From Streptomyces fodineus (lineage in GTDB: Bacteria; Actinomycetota; Actinomycetes; Streptomycetales; Streptomycetaceae): 64,000 nucleotides of DNA. Made by a program: the position numbers and the translations under genes. The notes below the pieces were generated by a model. The model ran no database searches and was not told the DNA's origin. It was given only the letters and a program-made list of their open reading frames with translations. The stretch lies in the NCBI RefSeq assembly GCF_001735805.1, contig NZ_CP017248.1, positions 930,001-994,000 on the forward strand, read 5' to 3'. Below are positions 45,546 through 54,094 of this stretch, one piece after another (the first letter of the stretch is position 1; each line of letters starts with the position of its first letter).

Positions 45546-46745
45546 ATGACCCCGCCCGACCCCTACGTGTTCACCCGCCGGAGCCTGCTCAGCTCGATGG
45601 CCGCTGCCGCCGTAGCAGGATCCGCGATCGTCTCCGCCGCCCCACGCGCCTTCGCCGACTCCGACGGCGACCTGGCCGCCGAGGCCGGCCACGGGCTGCC
45701 GCTGACGGTCCTCAACAACAGTGGAGAGTTCGCCAACCGTTCGGTCCACCTGTACATCGTGGGCACCGCGGGAGACCGGCAGGTGCGGGTCACCCGGCGC
45801 GGCACCCTGGCACCCGTCAAGCTCTCCGACAACCACGCGGGCGGCTTCACCGACTACGCCATCCCCCTGGCCGCCCGGGGAAAGACCACGCTGCGGCTGC
45901 CGTTCATGTCCGGTCGCATCTACGTCGCGCTGGGCCACAAGCTGAAGTTCAAGGCCGTCACGGGCGCGGACGGCAAGGTCGCCCTGCAGCAGCCCGCGGG
46001 CTGGGTGGAGTCCGACCCCAACTACCCCGTGCTGCACGACTTCGTCGAGTTCACCCACAACGCGTCCGGCATGTTCTGCAACACCACCATGGTCGACATG
46101 TTCAGCGTGCCGATGATGATCCGGCTGAACGGGACGAAGGACCACAGCACCGGCAGGCTGCGCGACGGCGGCCGCGCCCAGGTCTTCCACGCCTTGAAGA
46201 ACGACCCGGACTTCTCTCGCCTGGTCGTCGGCGACCGACGCATCATCGCCCCGAGTCACGGCCTCGACGTCGGCCGGTTCCCCCAGCACTACTTCGACGC
46301 CTACATCGACAAGATCTGGCACATTTACCGGAACAAGAACCTCGTCGTCAGGACGGACGCCGGAACCTTCACCGGCCGGGTGAAGGACCACAGGCTCACC
46401 TTCAGCGGCCCCGCATCGGTGTCCTTCGCCAAGCCCTCCACCCGCGACGTGCTGTACTGCGACGGGGCACTCGCCGCTCCCAACGACGGAATCACCGGCC
46501 CCGTGGCCGCCGTCCTGGGCGCCGGCTTCAACCGTTCGACGCTGGTGAACCACAGCAAGCAGCCGACAACCCACGCGGGCGCCTTCTACGACACCGCCGT
46601 CACCAACCACTACGCCAAGGCCATCCACGCCGCGACCACCAACGGCAAGGCCTACGGCTTCGCCTTCGACGACGTCGCCGGCTGGGCCTCCTACATCCAG
46701 GACGCCGGGCCCCGGCACATGCACCTGACGCTGACCGCGTTCTGA
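45546..46745 (+). CDS. Secreted GH64 endo-beta-1,3-glucanase
   Basis: This 399-residue protein has a twin-arginine signal (FTRRSLLSSMAAAAVAGSAI). The rest matches family 64 glycoside hydrolases, which have a thaumatin-like fold. Family markers include GGFTDYAIPL, GRIYVALG, VEFTHNASGMFCNTTMVDMF and GAFYDTAVTNHYAKAIH. These enzymes cut beta-1,3-glucan of fungal cell walls, releasing laminaripentaose. No carbohydrate-binding module is attached. The ATG at 45546 follows AGGAG. It begins a run of secreted proteins and ends 26 bases before the thaumatin-like gene, suggesting an operon. Confidence 0.92.
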   Translation: MTPPDPYVFTRRSLLSSMAAAAVAGSAIVSAAPRAFADSDGDLAAEAGHGLPLTVLNNSGEFANRSVHLYIVGTAGDRQVRVTRRGTLAPVKLSDNHAGGFTDYAIPLAARGKTTLRLPFMSGRIYVALGHKLKFKAVTGADGKVALQQPAGWVESDPNYPVLHDFVEFTHNASGMFCNTTMVDMFSVPMMIRLNGTKDHSTGRLRDGGRAQVFHALKNDPDFSRLVVGDRRIIAPSHGLDVGRFPQHYFDAYIDKIWHIYRNKNLVVRTDAGTFTGRVKDHRLTFSGPASVSFAKPSTRDVLYCDGALAAPNDGITGPVAAVLGAGFNRSTLVNHSKQPTTHAGAFYDTAVTNHYAKAIHAATTNGKAYGFAFDDVAGWASYIQDAGPRHMHLTLTAF

Positions 46746-46771
46746 ACCGTGCGACCGTCGAGGGAGTACCA

Positions 46772-47587
46772 GTGAAGAAGTTCCGTGAGTTGCTTGTCGC
46801 GGCCGTCCTGTGCCTCGCGCCGGCCGCCGCGACCGCCGGTGCCGTGCACGCTGCCGTGGCCGACGATTTCCGTGCCGTACCCACCACCGCCTCGCCCGAG
46901 ACCGGTGCGGCAGCAGCAGTCCCCCACACGGTGACGTTCGTCAACCGCTCCGGCAAGAAGCTCTGGATCGGCAGCACCGTCAACAGGGGAGAACCCGACG
47001 GCGACTCGAAGAGCCTGAAGTCGCTGCCCACGCTGAAGCCCGGGCAGTCGGCGACCGTGAAGATCCCGGAGAACACCGCGCCCCATCACTGGCGTGGCAA
47101 GTTCTTTGCCCGCCAGGGGTGTTCCGGCAAGGCCGGGAGTACGTTCCACTGCGCCGTGGGCGACTGCGGCAGGTTCGCCCGGCGATGCGCAACGGGCGAA
47201 CAGCCGGTCAGCCTGGCGGAATTCAACTTTGATATGAAAGACCGCGACGCCCCCTGGTACGACGTCAGCTATGTCAACGCGTTCTCACTGCCCATCACCA
47301 TTGCGCCCAGGGGCGCCGAGAACGTCACCCAGAACGGCTCGTGCTCGAAGCAGGGCTGCAAGAAGAGCCTGCTCCGTTACTGCCCCAAGAACGATCGGGT
47401 GCACAACGCCGCCGGGAAGGTGGTGCTGTGCGTGAACCCCAGCCGTGACGCTCGGAGCGCCTACAGCAACGCCATCGAGAAGCACTGCCCCAAGGCGTAC
47501 GCCTGGTCCAAGCAGGACGCGGAGACCGGCAACAAGACGATGCGCCAGTGCAGTCGGTGCAAGGGCTTCGTCGTCACCTTTTGGTAG
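46772..47587 (+). CDS. Secreted thaumatin-family protein
   Basis: This 271-residue protein has a Sec signal (residues about 1-28), then a thaumatin-like beta-sandwich rich in cysteines. It begins VTFVNRSGKKLWIGS and includes CAVGDCGRFARRC and EFNFDMKDRDAPWYDVSYV, the acidic cleft strand of the family. Plant thaumatins bind or degrade beta-1,3-glucan and permeabilise fungi. The GTG start at 46772 has AGGGAG upstream. It probably acts together with the GH64 glucanase encoded just before it. Confidence 0.9.
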   Translation: MKKFRELLVAAVLCLAPAAATAGAVHAAVADDFRAVPTTASPETGAAAAVPHTVTFVNRSGKKLWIGSTVNRGEPDGDSKSLKSLPTLKPGQSATVKIPENTAPHHWRGKFFARQGCSGKAGSTFHCAVGDCGRFARRCATGEQPVSLAEFNFDMKDRDAPWYDVSYVNAFSLPITIAPRGAENVTQNGSCSKQGCKKSLLRYCPKNDRVHNAAGKVVLCVNPSRDARSAYSNAIEKHCPKAYAWSKQDAETGNKTMRQCSRCKGFVVTFW

Positions 47588-47629
47588 TCGCCCCGGCCGG
47601 CCGATCCGAACAGTTGAGGAACCCATCAC

Positions 47630-48036
47630 ATGCGACGCACCGCAGTACTCGTGAGTGCGCTCGCACTGTCCGCCCTGGGCTGGGCGACGGCACGCCTGCG
47701 CGCGGCCAAGGACGTCACGGTCGTACCCCGCACCGCAGGGACCGCCGCCTCCTCCGCCGCCCCGGCCGACGACGGCCCGCAGCTGTCCGTACCCCCGACC
47801 CCGGCTCCCGCCCCGGCGTCCGAACGGACCGCCGATCCGGACCAGGTCTCCGCCCGCGCCTCCTCACCCACTCCGTGGAAGCGCGGCGGGCTGAGCCGGA
47901 AGACATCGGGCAAGGTGTTCTTCCAGAACGCCGACGGCCCCGTCTTCGCCTGCTCGCCCACGGTTCATTCCCGACTACGTCCATGGCAAGCGCCCCTTCG
48001 GCAGGTTCACGGCCCAGAAAGCTCCTCCATACTGAA
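47630..48036 (+). pseudogene. Truncated secreted S1/V8-like serine protease
   Basis: From ATG 47630 the frame has a signal peptide, a proline-rich propeptide and SRKTSGKVFFQNADGPVFAC, which matches the start of the catalytic domain in Streptomyces trypsin-like extracellular peptidases. Directly afterwards homology jumps, in another frame, to RFIPDYVHGKRPFGRFTAQK and then stops. The segment with the catalytic histidine is deleted, and everything after about 60 residues of the domain is lost. This copy cannot be active. Confidence 0.65.
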
Positions 48037-48292
48037 GCGGGAGACTTCGCCTTCGCCCGTATGCGCGTGCGCGACGGCCGCATTCCCCTTCGGTCGAGGT
48101 TCCGGCCAGTTCCTCGTAGACCTCGTATTCCTCGAGCCGTCGCAGCACTTCGGCACCTATGCCGGCGACGACCTCCTCGTGGCGTTGGTCGAAGAAGCCG
48201 CAGCACGTGAGCACGGAGCTGATCGTGGCGGCGGCAATGCCCGCCGCGCCTCCGCCGGCCACGACGACGCCGAAGGACGGTCCGTCACGCAT
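47975..48292 (-). CDS. Possible small protein, C-terminus running into pseudogene
   Basis: The ATG at 48292 has AGAGGAA upstream. The first 65 codons look protein-like: a glycine/alanine-rich stretch VVVAGGGAAGIAAATISSV, then CC and a charged helix EVLRRLEEYEVYEEL. The remainder lies opposite the broken protease gene and looks random, so the natural end may be earlier and lost. I do not recognise a family. Confidence 0.35.
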   Translation of the reverse strand: MRDGPSFGVVVAGGGAAGIAAATISSVLTCCGFFDQRHEEVVAGIGAEVLRRLEEYEVYEELAGTSTEGECGRRARAYGRRRSLPLQYGGAFWAVNLPKGRLPWT

Positions 48293-48389
48293 TCTTTGTG
48301 TTCCTCTTGTGAGTTGCGAAAGTAGCGACCTTTGGATCAGGTAGCTCTTCATGGGAGAGTGGCCTTCGCGATGGAAGGAGAACGCGGGC

Positions 48390-48494
48390 ATGGCGAAAGC
48401 GCCGCGGAGTGACTGGGATAACTGGTCGATTCGCCACATGGACGAGGTTCTGGCGGCGCGGGCCGAGTACGACCGGCAAAGCGAGAAGTCGTAG
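48390..48494 (+). CDS. Small acidic protein of 34 residues
   Basis: The ATG at 48390 has a strong GAAGGAG site eight bases upstream. The peptide has tryptophans and an amphipathic helix (WSIRHMDEVLAARAEYDRQS), unlike a chance frame, and a terminator hairpin follows six bases after its stop. I do not know the family. It is divergent from the small frame at 47975-48292. Confidence 0.55.
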   Translation: MAKAPRSDWDNWSIRHMDEVLAARAEYDRQSEKS

Positions 48495-48500
48495 AAAGAG

Positions 48501-48527
48501 GATGCCCGGTCACAGGGACCGGGCATC
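48501..48527. terminator. Hairpin terminator between convergent small genes
   Basis: GATGCCCGGT at 48501-48510 pairs perfectly with ACCGGGCATC at 48518-48527 around a seven-base loop. It is placed to end the 34-residue gene and the opposing small secreted gene. Confidence 0.8.
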
Positions 48528-48548
48528 CACGGGTGCGTACGTCGAGCG

Positions 48549-48703
48549 TCAGCGAAGCTTGATGGTGATCTCCTCGCACCCCTTTCAGTTTTCCGTGCGG
48601 CGGCTTGAGGTTGACCGCGCGCCCCGCGGGTTCCATGGTGATGGCCCGTACCCGCCCCGAGTGCCGCCAGCGCGGCTGCCGCGCTGTGCTTCACGCTCGT
48701 CAT
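48549..48703 (-). pseudogene. Small secreted/peptide gene with two single-base frame disruptions
   Basis: A good ribosome site (AGAGGA) and ATG at 48703 open a frame MTSVKHSAAAALAALGAG that looks like a short signal. The continuation is in a second frame (ITMEPAGRAVNLKPPHGKLK), then in a third (CEEITIKLR and stop at 48549). Both changes fall in G runs and would each need one extra G. The restored product would have about 50 residues. Sequencing error in the G runs is an alternative. Confidence 0.5.
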
Positions 48704-48972
48704 GGGAATCCTCTGTGTAGCGACGCGAATTTCAGCAGAGTACGTCGCGTAGACGGCCCAGTGCGCCTCGAAAAATACGTGCCGGCCCATCAGCCAGGTT
48801 GCGAACTACTGCCGTGCGACTGCCAGTTCTTGCGCTCACGCGTCGAGCAACAACTGCCGCTTGCGCAGCAATTTTTGACCATTGTCTCCGGGCCTCGACA
48901 GGTAGGTTCATCACCGGATGCCCGCAGAGCAACCCGCTTTGAGCGACCCGCTTTTATTCCGAGGAGTTTGGC

Positions 48973-49692
48973 ATGCGAAAGCTACGCGCTGTCTACGCCG
49001 TGCTCACCGCCGTACTGATTGCCGTTACAGCGGTCGATCTGACCGCCACCACGGCGTCGGCCGCGGAGCACCGGGGCGGCTTCGTCATCAGCAAGGCGCA
49101 GTACAACAAGATGTTCCCGAAGCACAAGAAGGTCTACAGCTACCAGGGCCTGGTCAAGGCGATGAAGGCCTTCCCGGCGTTCGCGCACACCGGCGACGCC
49201 AAGACCAGGAAGCGTGAGGCCGCCGCGTTCCTCGCGAACGTCAGCCACGAGACCAGCGGGCTGATCTACATCAATGAGCAGAACAAGGCCGCCTGGCCGA
49301 CCTATTGCGCCGACGAACCGTACGGCTGCCCGGCCGGCCAGTCCGCGTACCACGGCCGTGGCCCGCTCCAGATCAGCTGGAACTACAACTACAAGGCCGC
49401 CGGCGACGCGTTCCACGTCAACCTGCTGCACCACCCGAACCTCGCGGCGAAGAACCCCACCGTGACATGGGAGTTGGCGCTCTGGTACTGGATGACCCAG
49501 GCCGGCCCGGGCACCATGTCGTCGCACCACGCGATGGTCAAGAGCCGCGGTTTCGGCGAGACGATCCGCAGCATCAACGGCGGTGTCGAGTGCAACGGCG
49601 GCAACCCGGCCGAGGTGCACGACCGGATCGCGAAGTACAAGAAGTTCACCAAGATGCTCCACGTCAGCACGGGCGGAAACCTCAGCTGCTGA
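48973..49692 (+). CDS. Secreted GH19 chitinase
   Basis: This 239-residue protein has a Sec signal peptide ending near TASA (residue 30). A family 19 chitinase catalytic domain follows, with SHETSG holding the catalytic acid Glu93, INEQN the second glutamate (Glu102), and YHGRGPLQISWNYNY the substrate-binding loop. There is no chitin-binding domain, unlike ChiC-type enzymes. It should cut fungal chitin from within. The start at 48973 follows GAGGAG. It lies in the same direction as the GH64, thaumatin-like, GH128 and DPBB genes. Confidence 0.94.
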   Translation: MRKLRAVYAVLTAVLIAVTAVDLTATTASAAEHRGGFVISKAQYNKMFPKHKKVYSYQGLVKAMKAFPAFAHTGDAKTRKREAAAFLANVSHETSGLIYINEQNKAAWPTYCADEPYGCPAGQSAYHGRGPLQISWNYNYKAAGDAFHVNLLHHPNLAAKNPTVTWELALWYWMTQAGPGTMSSHHAMVKSRGFGETIRSINGGVECNGGNPAEVHDRIAKYKKFTKMLHVSTGGNLSC

Positions 49693-49794
49693 CGCCCCCG
49701 TGACCGCGGCGGCACGTCGACATTCTCCGTGCATTGCTGATTCACCTATCGCTGATCGGCGCCTCGCGGCGCCCGTCAGCCGCTTGGAGACGTC

Positions 49795-50649
49795 ATGCGA
49801 AAATTACGCACCCTAGCCCTGATGCTCGTGCTGACCGCGGTACTCGCGGTCAGTGGTCCGGGCGGCACATCCACGGCGCTCGCGTCCGGCAGCCATACCG
49901 GTGTCTCCGCCGCCCCGGTGAAGAAGAAGGGCATCAGTGCCTGGAACTTCCATGGGGTCACCAAGGCACTGGCTGATGCGAAGGTCGGCTGGTTCTACAC
50001 CTGGTCCTCGGGCAAGGGGGGAATCAAGGCTCCGCGCGGTGTCGAGTTCGTACCCATGATCCACGACGCGGGCTCGGTGACCGAGAGGGAACTCGGCCGG
50101 GCCAAGAAGCAGGGCGGGACGTTGCTCGGCTTCAATGAGCCCGACAGGCCGGATCAGGCGCACATGACGGTGCGTCAGGCACTCGACCTGTGGCCCCGGT
50201 TGCAGTCGACCGGTATGCGGCTCGGCGCGCCCGCCGTGGCCACCGGAGGCGATGTCGCCGGTGGCTGGCTGGACCGGTTCATGAAGGGTGCCGCCGCTCG
50301 TCACTACCGGGTCGATTTCATCCCCCTGCACTGGTACGGCGCGGACTTCAACGCCCAGCGCGCGACGGCACAGTTGCGCAGCTACCTCCAAGCCGTGCAC
50401 CAGCGCTACAAGAAGCCGATCTGGCTCACCGAATACGCGCTGACCGACTTCTCCGCCGGCTCCCCGCGCTATCCGACAAAGGCGCAGCAGGCCGCGTTCG
50501 TGAAGCAGTCGACGGCCATGCTCCAGAACCTGTCCTACGTCCACCGGTATGCGTGGTTCACCCTCTCCACGAACCGCGGCGACGGCACCGGTCTTTACCA
50601 CGGCGCGAAGGCCAACCGAGTGGGCGCTGCCTACCGCGTGGCGGGCTGA
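49795..50649 (+). CDS. Secreted GH128-like glycoside hydrolase (endo-beta-1,3-glucanase fold)
   Basis: This 284-residue protein begins with a signal peptide (MRKLRTLALMLVLTAVLAVS) that resembles the one on the preceding chitinase. The rest matches the Glyco_hydro_cc domain (PF11790, GH128): GWFYTWSSGKG, LLGFNEPDRPDQ with acid/base Glu115, FIPLHWYG and PIWLTEYALTDF with nucleophile Glu213. GH128 enzymes cleave beta-1,3-glucan. The ATG at 49795 lies 103 bases after the chitinase. Confidence 0.9.
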   Translation: MRKLRTLALMLVLTAVLAVSGPGGTSTALASGSHTGVSAAPVKKKGISAWNFHGVTKALADAKVGWFYTWSSGKGGIKAPRGVEFVPMIHDAGSVTERELGRAKKQGGTLLGFNEPDRPDQAHMTVRQALDLWPRLQSTGMRLGAPAVATGGDVAGGWLDRFMKGAAARHYRVDFIPLHWYGADFNAQRATAQLRSYLQAVHQRYKKPIWLTEYALTDFSAGSPRYPTKAQQAAFVKQSTAMLQNLSYVHRYAWFTLSTNRGDGTGLYHGAKANRVGAAYRVAG

Positions 50650-50719
50650 ACGGAACATGCGCCCCAGAACCCACTCACTCCCACCCGGATCCAACTGCAA
50701 GGGAAACGAGGCAAGAAAC

Positions 50720-51154
50720 ATGAGTAAGCGGATCCTGCGACTCTCGCTCGCGACCGGCGTCGCCGCGCTGACCGCGACGGTGGCGCTCGCTCCGGCGAGT
50801 TCGGCCGCCCCCGACTCCGCGCAGGCCCACAGGAGGACGTGCTGGGCGTCGCACTACGGCCCGATACCCGCCGGCACCCAGACGGCCAACGGCGACGTCT
50901 TCGACAACAGCAAGAACACCGCGGCGACATCGCTGACCCGCAGGCCCCAGCTGCCGTTCGGCACCAAAGTGAAGGTCACCAACGTAGCCAACGGCAAGTC
51001 CCTGGTCGTGCGCATCAACGACCGGGGCACCTTCCGGCGGACGAAGCAGACACCCCTGTGCCTGGACCTGACCGACGGAGCCTTCCGCCGCCTCGGCGGC
51101 AGCCTCAACCCCGACGCCGGGCACATCGTCGTCCGGCAGAAGGTGCTGAGGTGA
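50720..51154 (+). CDS. Secreted RlpA/expansin-like double-psi beta-barrel protein
   Basis: This 144-residue protein has a signal peptide (residues about 1-29) and a double-psi beta-barrel: CWASHYGPIPAGTQTANGD, then LPFGTKVKVTNVANGKSLVV and RINDRGTF with the conserved Asp, and CLDLTDGAFRRLGG. The barrel occurs in lytic transglycosylases (RlpA) and in expansins that loosen polysaccharide networks. No SPOR domain is present, so loosening of cell walls rather than septal work is plausible here. It is the last of the secreted set. Confidence 0.88.
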   Translation: MSKRILRLSLATGVAALTATVALAPASSAAPDSAQAHRRTCWASHYGPIPAGTQTANGDVFDNSKNTAATSLTRRPQLPFGTKVKVTNVANGKSLVVRINDRGTFRRTKQTPLCLDLTDGAFRRLGGSLNPDAGHIVVRQKVLR

Positions 51155-51197
51155 CCTCCACAGCGGTGTCCGGCTGACGGAACACCCGAACAGCGCG

Positions 51198-51227
51198 GCG
51201 CCCGTCCCCGGGCTCGGGGACGGGCGC
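51198..51227. terminator. Strong hairpin terminator after the secreted-protein run
   Basis: GCGCCCGTCCCCG at 51198-51210 pairs perfectly with CGGGGACGGGCGC at 51215-51227 around a four-base loop. It ends the secreted cluster and separates it from the ligase pseudogene. Confidence 0.85.
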
Positions 51228-51358
51228 GTGGTGGAGGCGGCCGATCGGTCGGCCTCTGGAGCTGGTTCTTGAGCCGCCAACGGTAGGGGCCGTCACCCGC
51301 GGGCTCCTCCCGCGGCTCGACGAACACCATGGGGGTCTGCGGGGCGCAAGGATCACAG

Positions 51359-52198
51359 TCATGGCGCACCCTTCTTGCCCAACTGGGCCGCGCAGGCGAG
51401 GAGGCGTGACGCCTGGTCGGCGCTGTCCGGCCTCACCTTCGGTCGGCGACGAGCCCGCGCCGTCCCCCGAATAATCTCGGCGACCCGTTCCGGCTCGACA
51501 AGGACCACGTCCAGCGGGGTTCGGGACCCCCATGTCGTAGTGAACCGGACGCCCTCCCACGGGTGACCTCTCTTGGCCGCAGTGAGCTGATCGGCGAGAT
51601 GCCGGACGTGACGGGGCTGCAGCTGTGTGCTGCGGGCGACGGCCCGCAGGATCGCACCCCGGTCTTGATGAGCGCGCGGGCACCGGGCAGGTAGTGCTGC
51701 TGGCTTCCACGGATGATCAGGCCCTCAATGCCGGGCACCTCGGTCCAGGACATCAGCCGTTCCCGGGCGAGGGTCATATCGCGGGTTTCCGGGCACAGCG
51801 TCCACGGGTCGGCCAGGTGGTGTTCGGCGAACACCGTCTCCAGCCGCGCCCGGCACTCGGCGTACGGCGTCCGCAACAACTCATGACCGTCGATCTGGAG
51901 GACATCGAACACAACGAAGTGGGCCGGCATCTGCTCAGCAAGCCGGGCGCCGGTACGGCCGTGGGAGACCGCGCGCCGTTGCAGGGCCTCGAAGGACAGG
52001 TGCTCACCGGCCCATACCAGCAGTTCTCCGTCGAGGATCAGGCCGTCGGGGAGCTCGGCGGCGGCGTGCACGAGGTCGGGGAAACGGGCCAGGATCACTG
52101 CCCCGCGCCGGGACTGGATCAGGACGGGTCCGGGCGACGGGTAGGGGTGAAAACGAGGGCTCTGAAGCCGTCCTTCTCCAGACTTTGATATGTCTCAT
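51359..52198 (-). pseudogene. ATP-dependent DNA ligase, deleted and frameshifted
   Basis: The central nucleotidyltransferase domain is clear (LPDGLILDGELLVWAGE, MPAHFVVFDVLQIDG, VPGIEGLIIRG). The N-terminal piece around EKDGFRALVFT is in another frame and has lost spacing around the catalytic KxDG lysine. After the YLPGARALIKTG segment the frame changes to LRAVARSTQLQP and HPWEGVRFTTTWGSR, the C-terminal domain, with the linking part missing. Relatives of about 310-350 residues act in LigC/LigD-type end joining. Two or more lesions make this copy inactive. Confidence 0.78.
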
Positions 52199-52218
52199 GA
52201 GACATCAGCTCGCTGTCT

Positions 52219-52431
52219 GGGCCACTTCAAAACCGGCGCATGATCGGCAAGCAGCTCAACATCGCCGAGGCCCGCCACCGCCTGGCCCGGCGGATCTTCT
52301 TCGGACAGCGCGGCGAACTGCGCCAGCACTACCGCAAGGGCATGGTGGACCAGCCCTTTTTCTGCCCCCGCGCAGGCCGCCGCCGACCGCTGCGCCAAGC
52401 GTCGGCCGATGAGAACGCCAGCGAGGCGTAG
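52219..52431 (+). pseudogene. Tn3-family transposase C-terminal fragment
   Basis: The stretch RMIGKQLNIAEARHRLARRI, then FFGQRGELRQHYRKGM, matches the C-terminal catalytic part of actinobacterial Tn3-type transposases. There it is normally followed by DQLGALGLVLNAVVLWNTRY. Here homology stops after GMVDQ and unrelated codons run to a stop at 52431. The rest of the roughly 1000-residue transposase is absent. Confidence 0.65.
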
Positions 52432-52457
52432 CGGAGCGTTGCCCAGGGCAGAACAGT

Positions 52458-53135
52458 TCACGTTTCGTAGCGGCCATGGTGCGCGCGTGAGAGGGCGGCG
52501 GCGCCCTGGCAGGCGAGGGTGGCGGCATCGTCTGCGTACCGGGGGATGTCGTCGGGCCATTTCGAGGTCGGCTGGAGGATCAGCAGCGAGACGGCACCGT
52601 GCAGGCACGCGCAGATGGCCCGGGTCAGCGCCGTCACATCGCCGTGGAGCACGCCGGCGTCGGCGCATCGCTGCACCGTTTCCCGCAGGAATCGGAAGCA
52701 GGCGTCGGCGACCTGCTCAGTGGCGGCTGTCGCAGGTCCGGTCGCGACCAGGCGGTAGCGCAGGGGATGATCGAGCCCGAACCTGATGTAGGCGACACTG
52801 CGCTGGTGGAGTTCAGCGAACGGGTCGGTGGTCTGGGCGCTGATGCTCAGCATCCGTTGGCCGAGCTCGTCCCAGACCCCGAGGCACACGGTGTGCAGCA
52901 GTTCCAGTCGGTTGTCGAAGTGCAGATATACCGAGGGGGTGCTGACCCCGACAGCCTGTGCCACCGCACGGATGGTCACGCCGTCCTCGCCGGCGTCGTC
53001 GAGCAGCGTGCCGGCCGCTTCGATGAGCTCGTCCCTCAGTCGGCCGCCGTGGCCTCGCTTGGCGCGACTGCGCCGACGGCCTTCGGTTGTGCTGGCGCGG
53101 GCGTCGGCCGTGGTCTGGCCGGGTCCCTTAGTCAT
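52458..53135 (-). CDS. TetR-family regulator (WHG-type C-terminal domain)
   Basis: This 225-residue regulator has a basic N-terminal tail. The TetR helix-turn-helix follows (LIEAAGTLLDDAGEDGVTIR, AQAVGVSTPSVYLHFDNR), then a C-terminal domain of the TetR_C_13/WHG group (AELHQRSVAYIRFGLDHPLRYRLV). The ATG at 53135 has GGAGG upstream and overlaps the end of the thioesterase gene by eight bases, so the two are co-translated. Control of the thioesterase operon is likely. Confidence 0.88.
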   Translation of the reverse strand: MTKGPGQTTADARASTTEGRRRSRAKRGHGGRLRDELIEAAGTLLDDAGEDGVTIRAVAQAVGVSTPSVYLHFDNRLELLHTVCLGVWDELGQRMLSISAQTTDPFAELHQRSVAYIRFGLDHPLRYRLVATGPATAATEQVADACFRFLRETVQRCADAGVLHGDVTALTRAICACLHGAVSLLILQPTSKWPDDIPRYADDAATLACQGAAALSRAHHGRYET

Positions 53136-53532
53136 GGCGCCTCCGGAGGGCGACGAGTTGAGTGACGCGGACGCAGAGCCGGTCCTTGTCATCCCTGATG
53201 TCGATTTCCACGGCGACCGTTGACTTGCCGACGTGCAGCGGGCGGGAGGTCGCGAAGGCGCCGGTGCCGTGTACGGGCCGCAGGAAGTGGGTGGTGGATT
53301 CCATGGTCGCGGGGGCGGTGTCGGCGGTCCCGTTCAGCGTGGCGCACACGGCGCCGGCTACATCGGCCAGCCCCATCAGTGCCCCGCCGTGCATCGCGGC
53401 GCCGATGGTGGACTGCTCGGGCGTGTAGGCGAGTTGCGCGGTGACAGCGTCGGCCTTGAGGGATCCGAAGCGTATCCCGAGCGTCCTGGCGAACGGCGCC
53501 AAGGTGTAGACGTCTTGCGCGGTGATGGTCAT
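53128..53532 (-). CDS. PaaI-family hotdog thioesterase
   Basis: This 134-residue hotdog-fold protein has the PaaI signature (MHGGALMGLADVAGAVC) with a catalytic-type acidic residue on the helix. FLRPVHGTGAFATSRPLHVG and a final strand VRVTQLVAL follow. Such enzymes hydrolyse acyl-CoA thioesters. It is the first gene of a two-gene operon with the overlapping TetR gene. Confidence 0.9.
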   Translation of the reverse strand: MTITAQDVYTLAPFARTLGIRFGSLKADAVTAQLAYTPEQSTIGAAMHGGALMGLADVAGAVCATLNGTADTAPATMESTTHFLRPVHGTGAFATSRPLHVGKSTVAVEIDIRDDKDRLCVRVTQLVALRRRHD

Positions 53533-54094
53533 CGCGGCCTCTCAGGTTGTCGCCGTTAAGTTAACGGTGACATGTTATGTGGGCGTCACGGTTCGCGTCC
53601 ACGCCTGTGGCGCGCGGCTGCAGGGCTGTGCGGTCTTCTGGTGCCGATCGGAGGCGTGCTGAGAGACGCCGAGCCGTCACTCGGATGAGACAACTTCAAG
53701 TGCCTGGAGGACCAACCCACTTCGGTTGGAACACCGGCCCGCCGGGGAGCGCGCCGGGTGGTGGCATCTGGTCACGAGCCTGCGCCAGCATGGGTTCAAC
53801 CGGCAGTTGCAGCACCATGCACCCGGTCTACGGCACCATGGCCGGGACCGCGAGTCCTGCTGGTGATCGCCACGTCCTTCCGAATCTCGAAGTCCATCGC
53901 ATCCCCCTGAACTGGAGTGTTGCGACAACCAGGAAGATCCCTTCCGTGACATCGGACCCGAGACCATGATCAATCTCAGCGCCGACCACGGGTCCATTGA
54001 TCCCCGAGGCCGTCTTCGTCGCCGAGCGGGACGCTCACCAGCATGCGCGTCGGCGCGGTCCGGCATCGTGCACTCGCACCCCGCGTGCTTGGCG
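53533..54094. other. Non-coding stretch without a recognisable gene
   Basis: About 560 bases separate the thioesterase and MarR genes. Short frames exist on both strands but none has a ribosome site and sensible composition. A small hairpin (CCAACC at 53712-53717 with GGTTGG at 53724-53729) is the only structure noticed. It may be decayed DNA. Confidence 0.45.
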
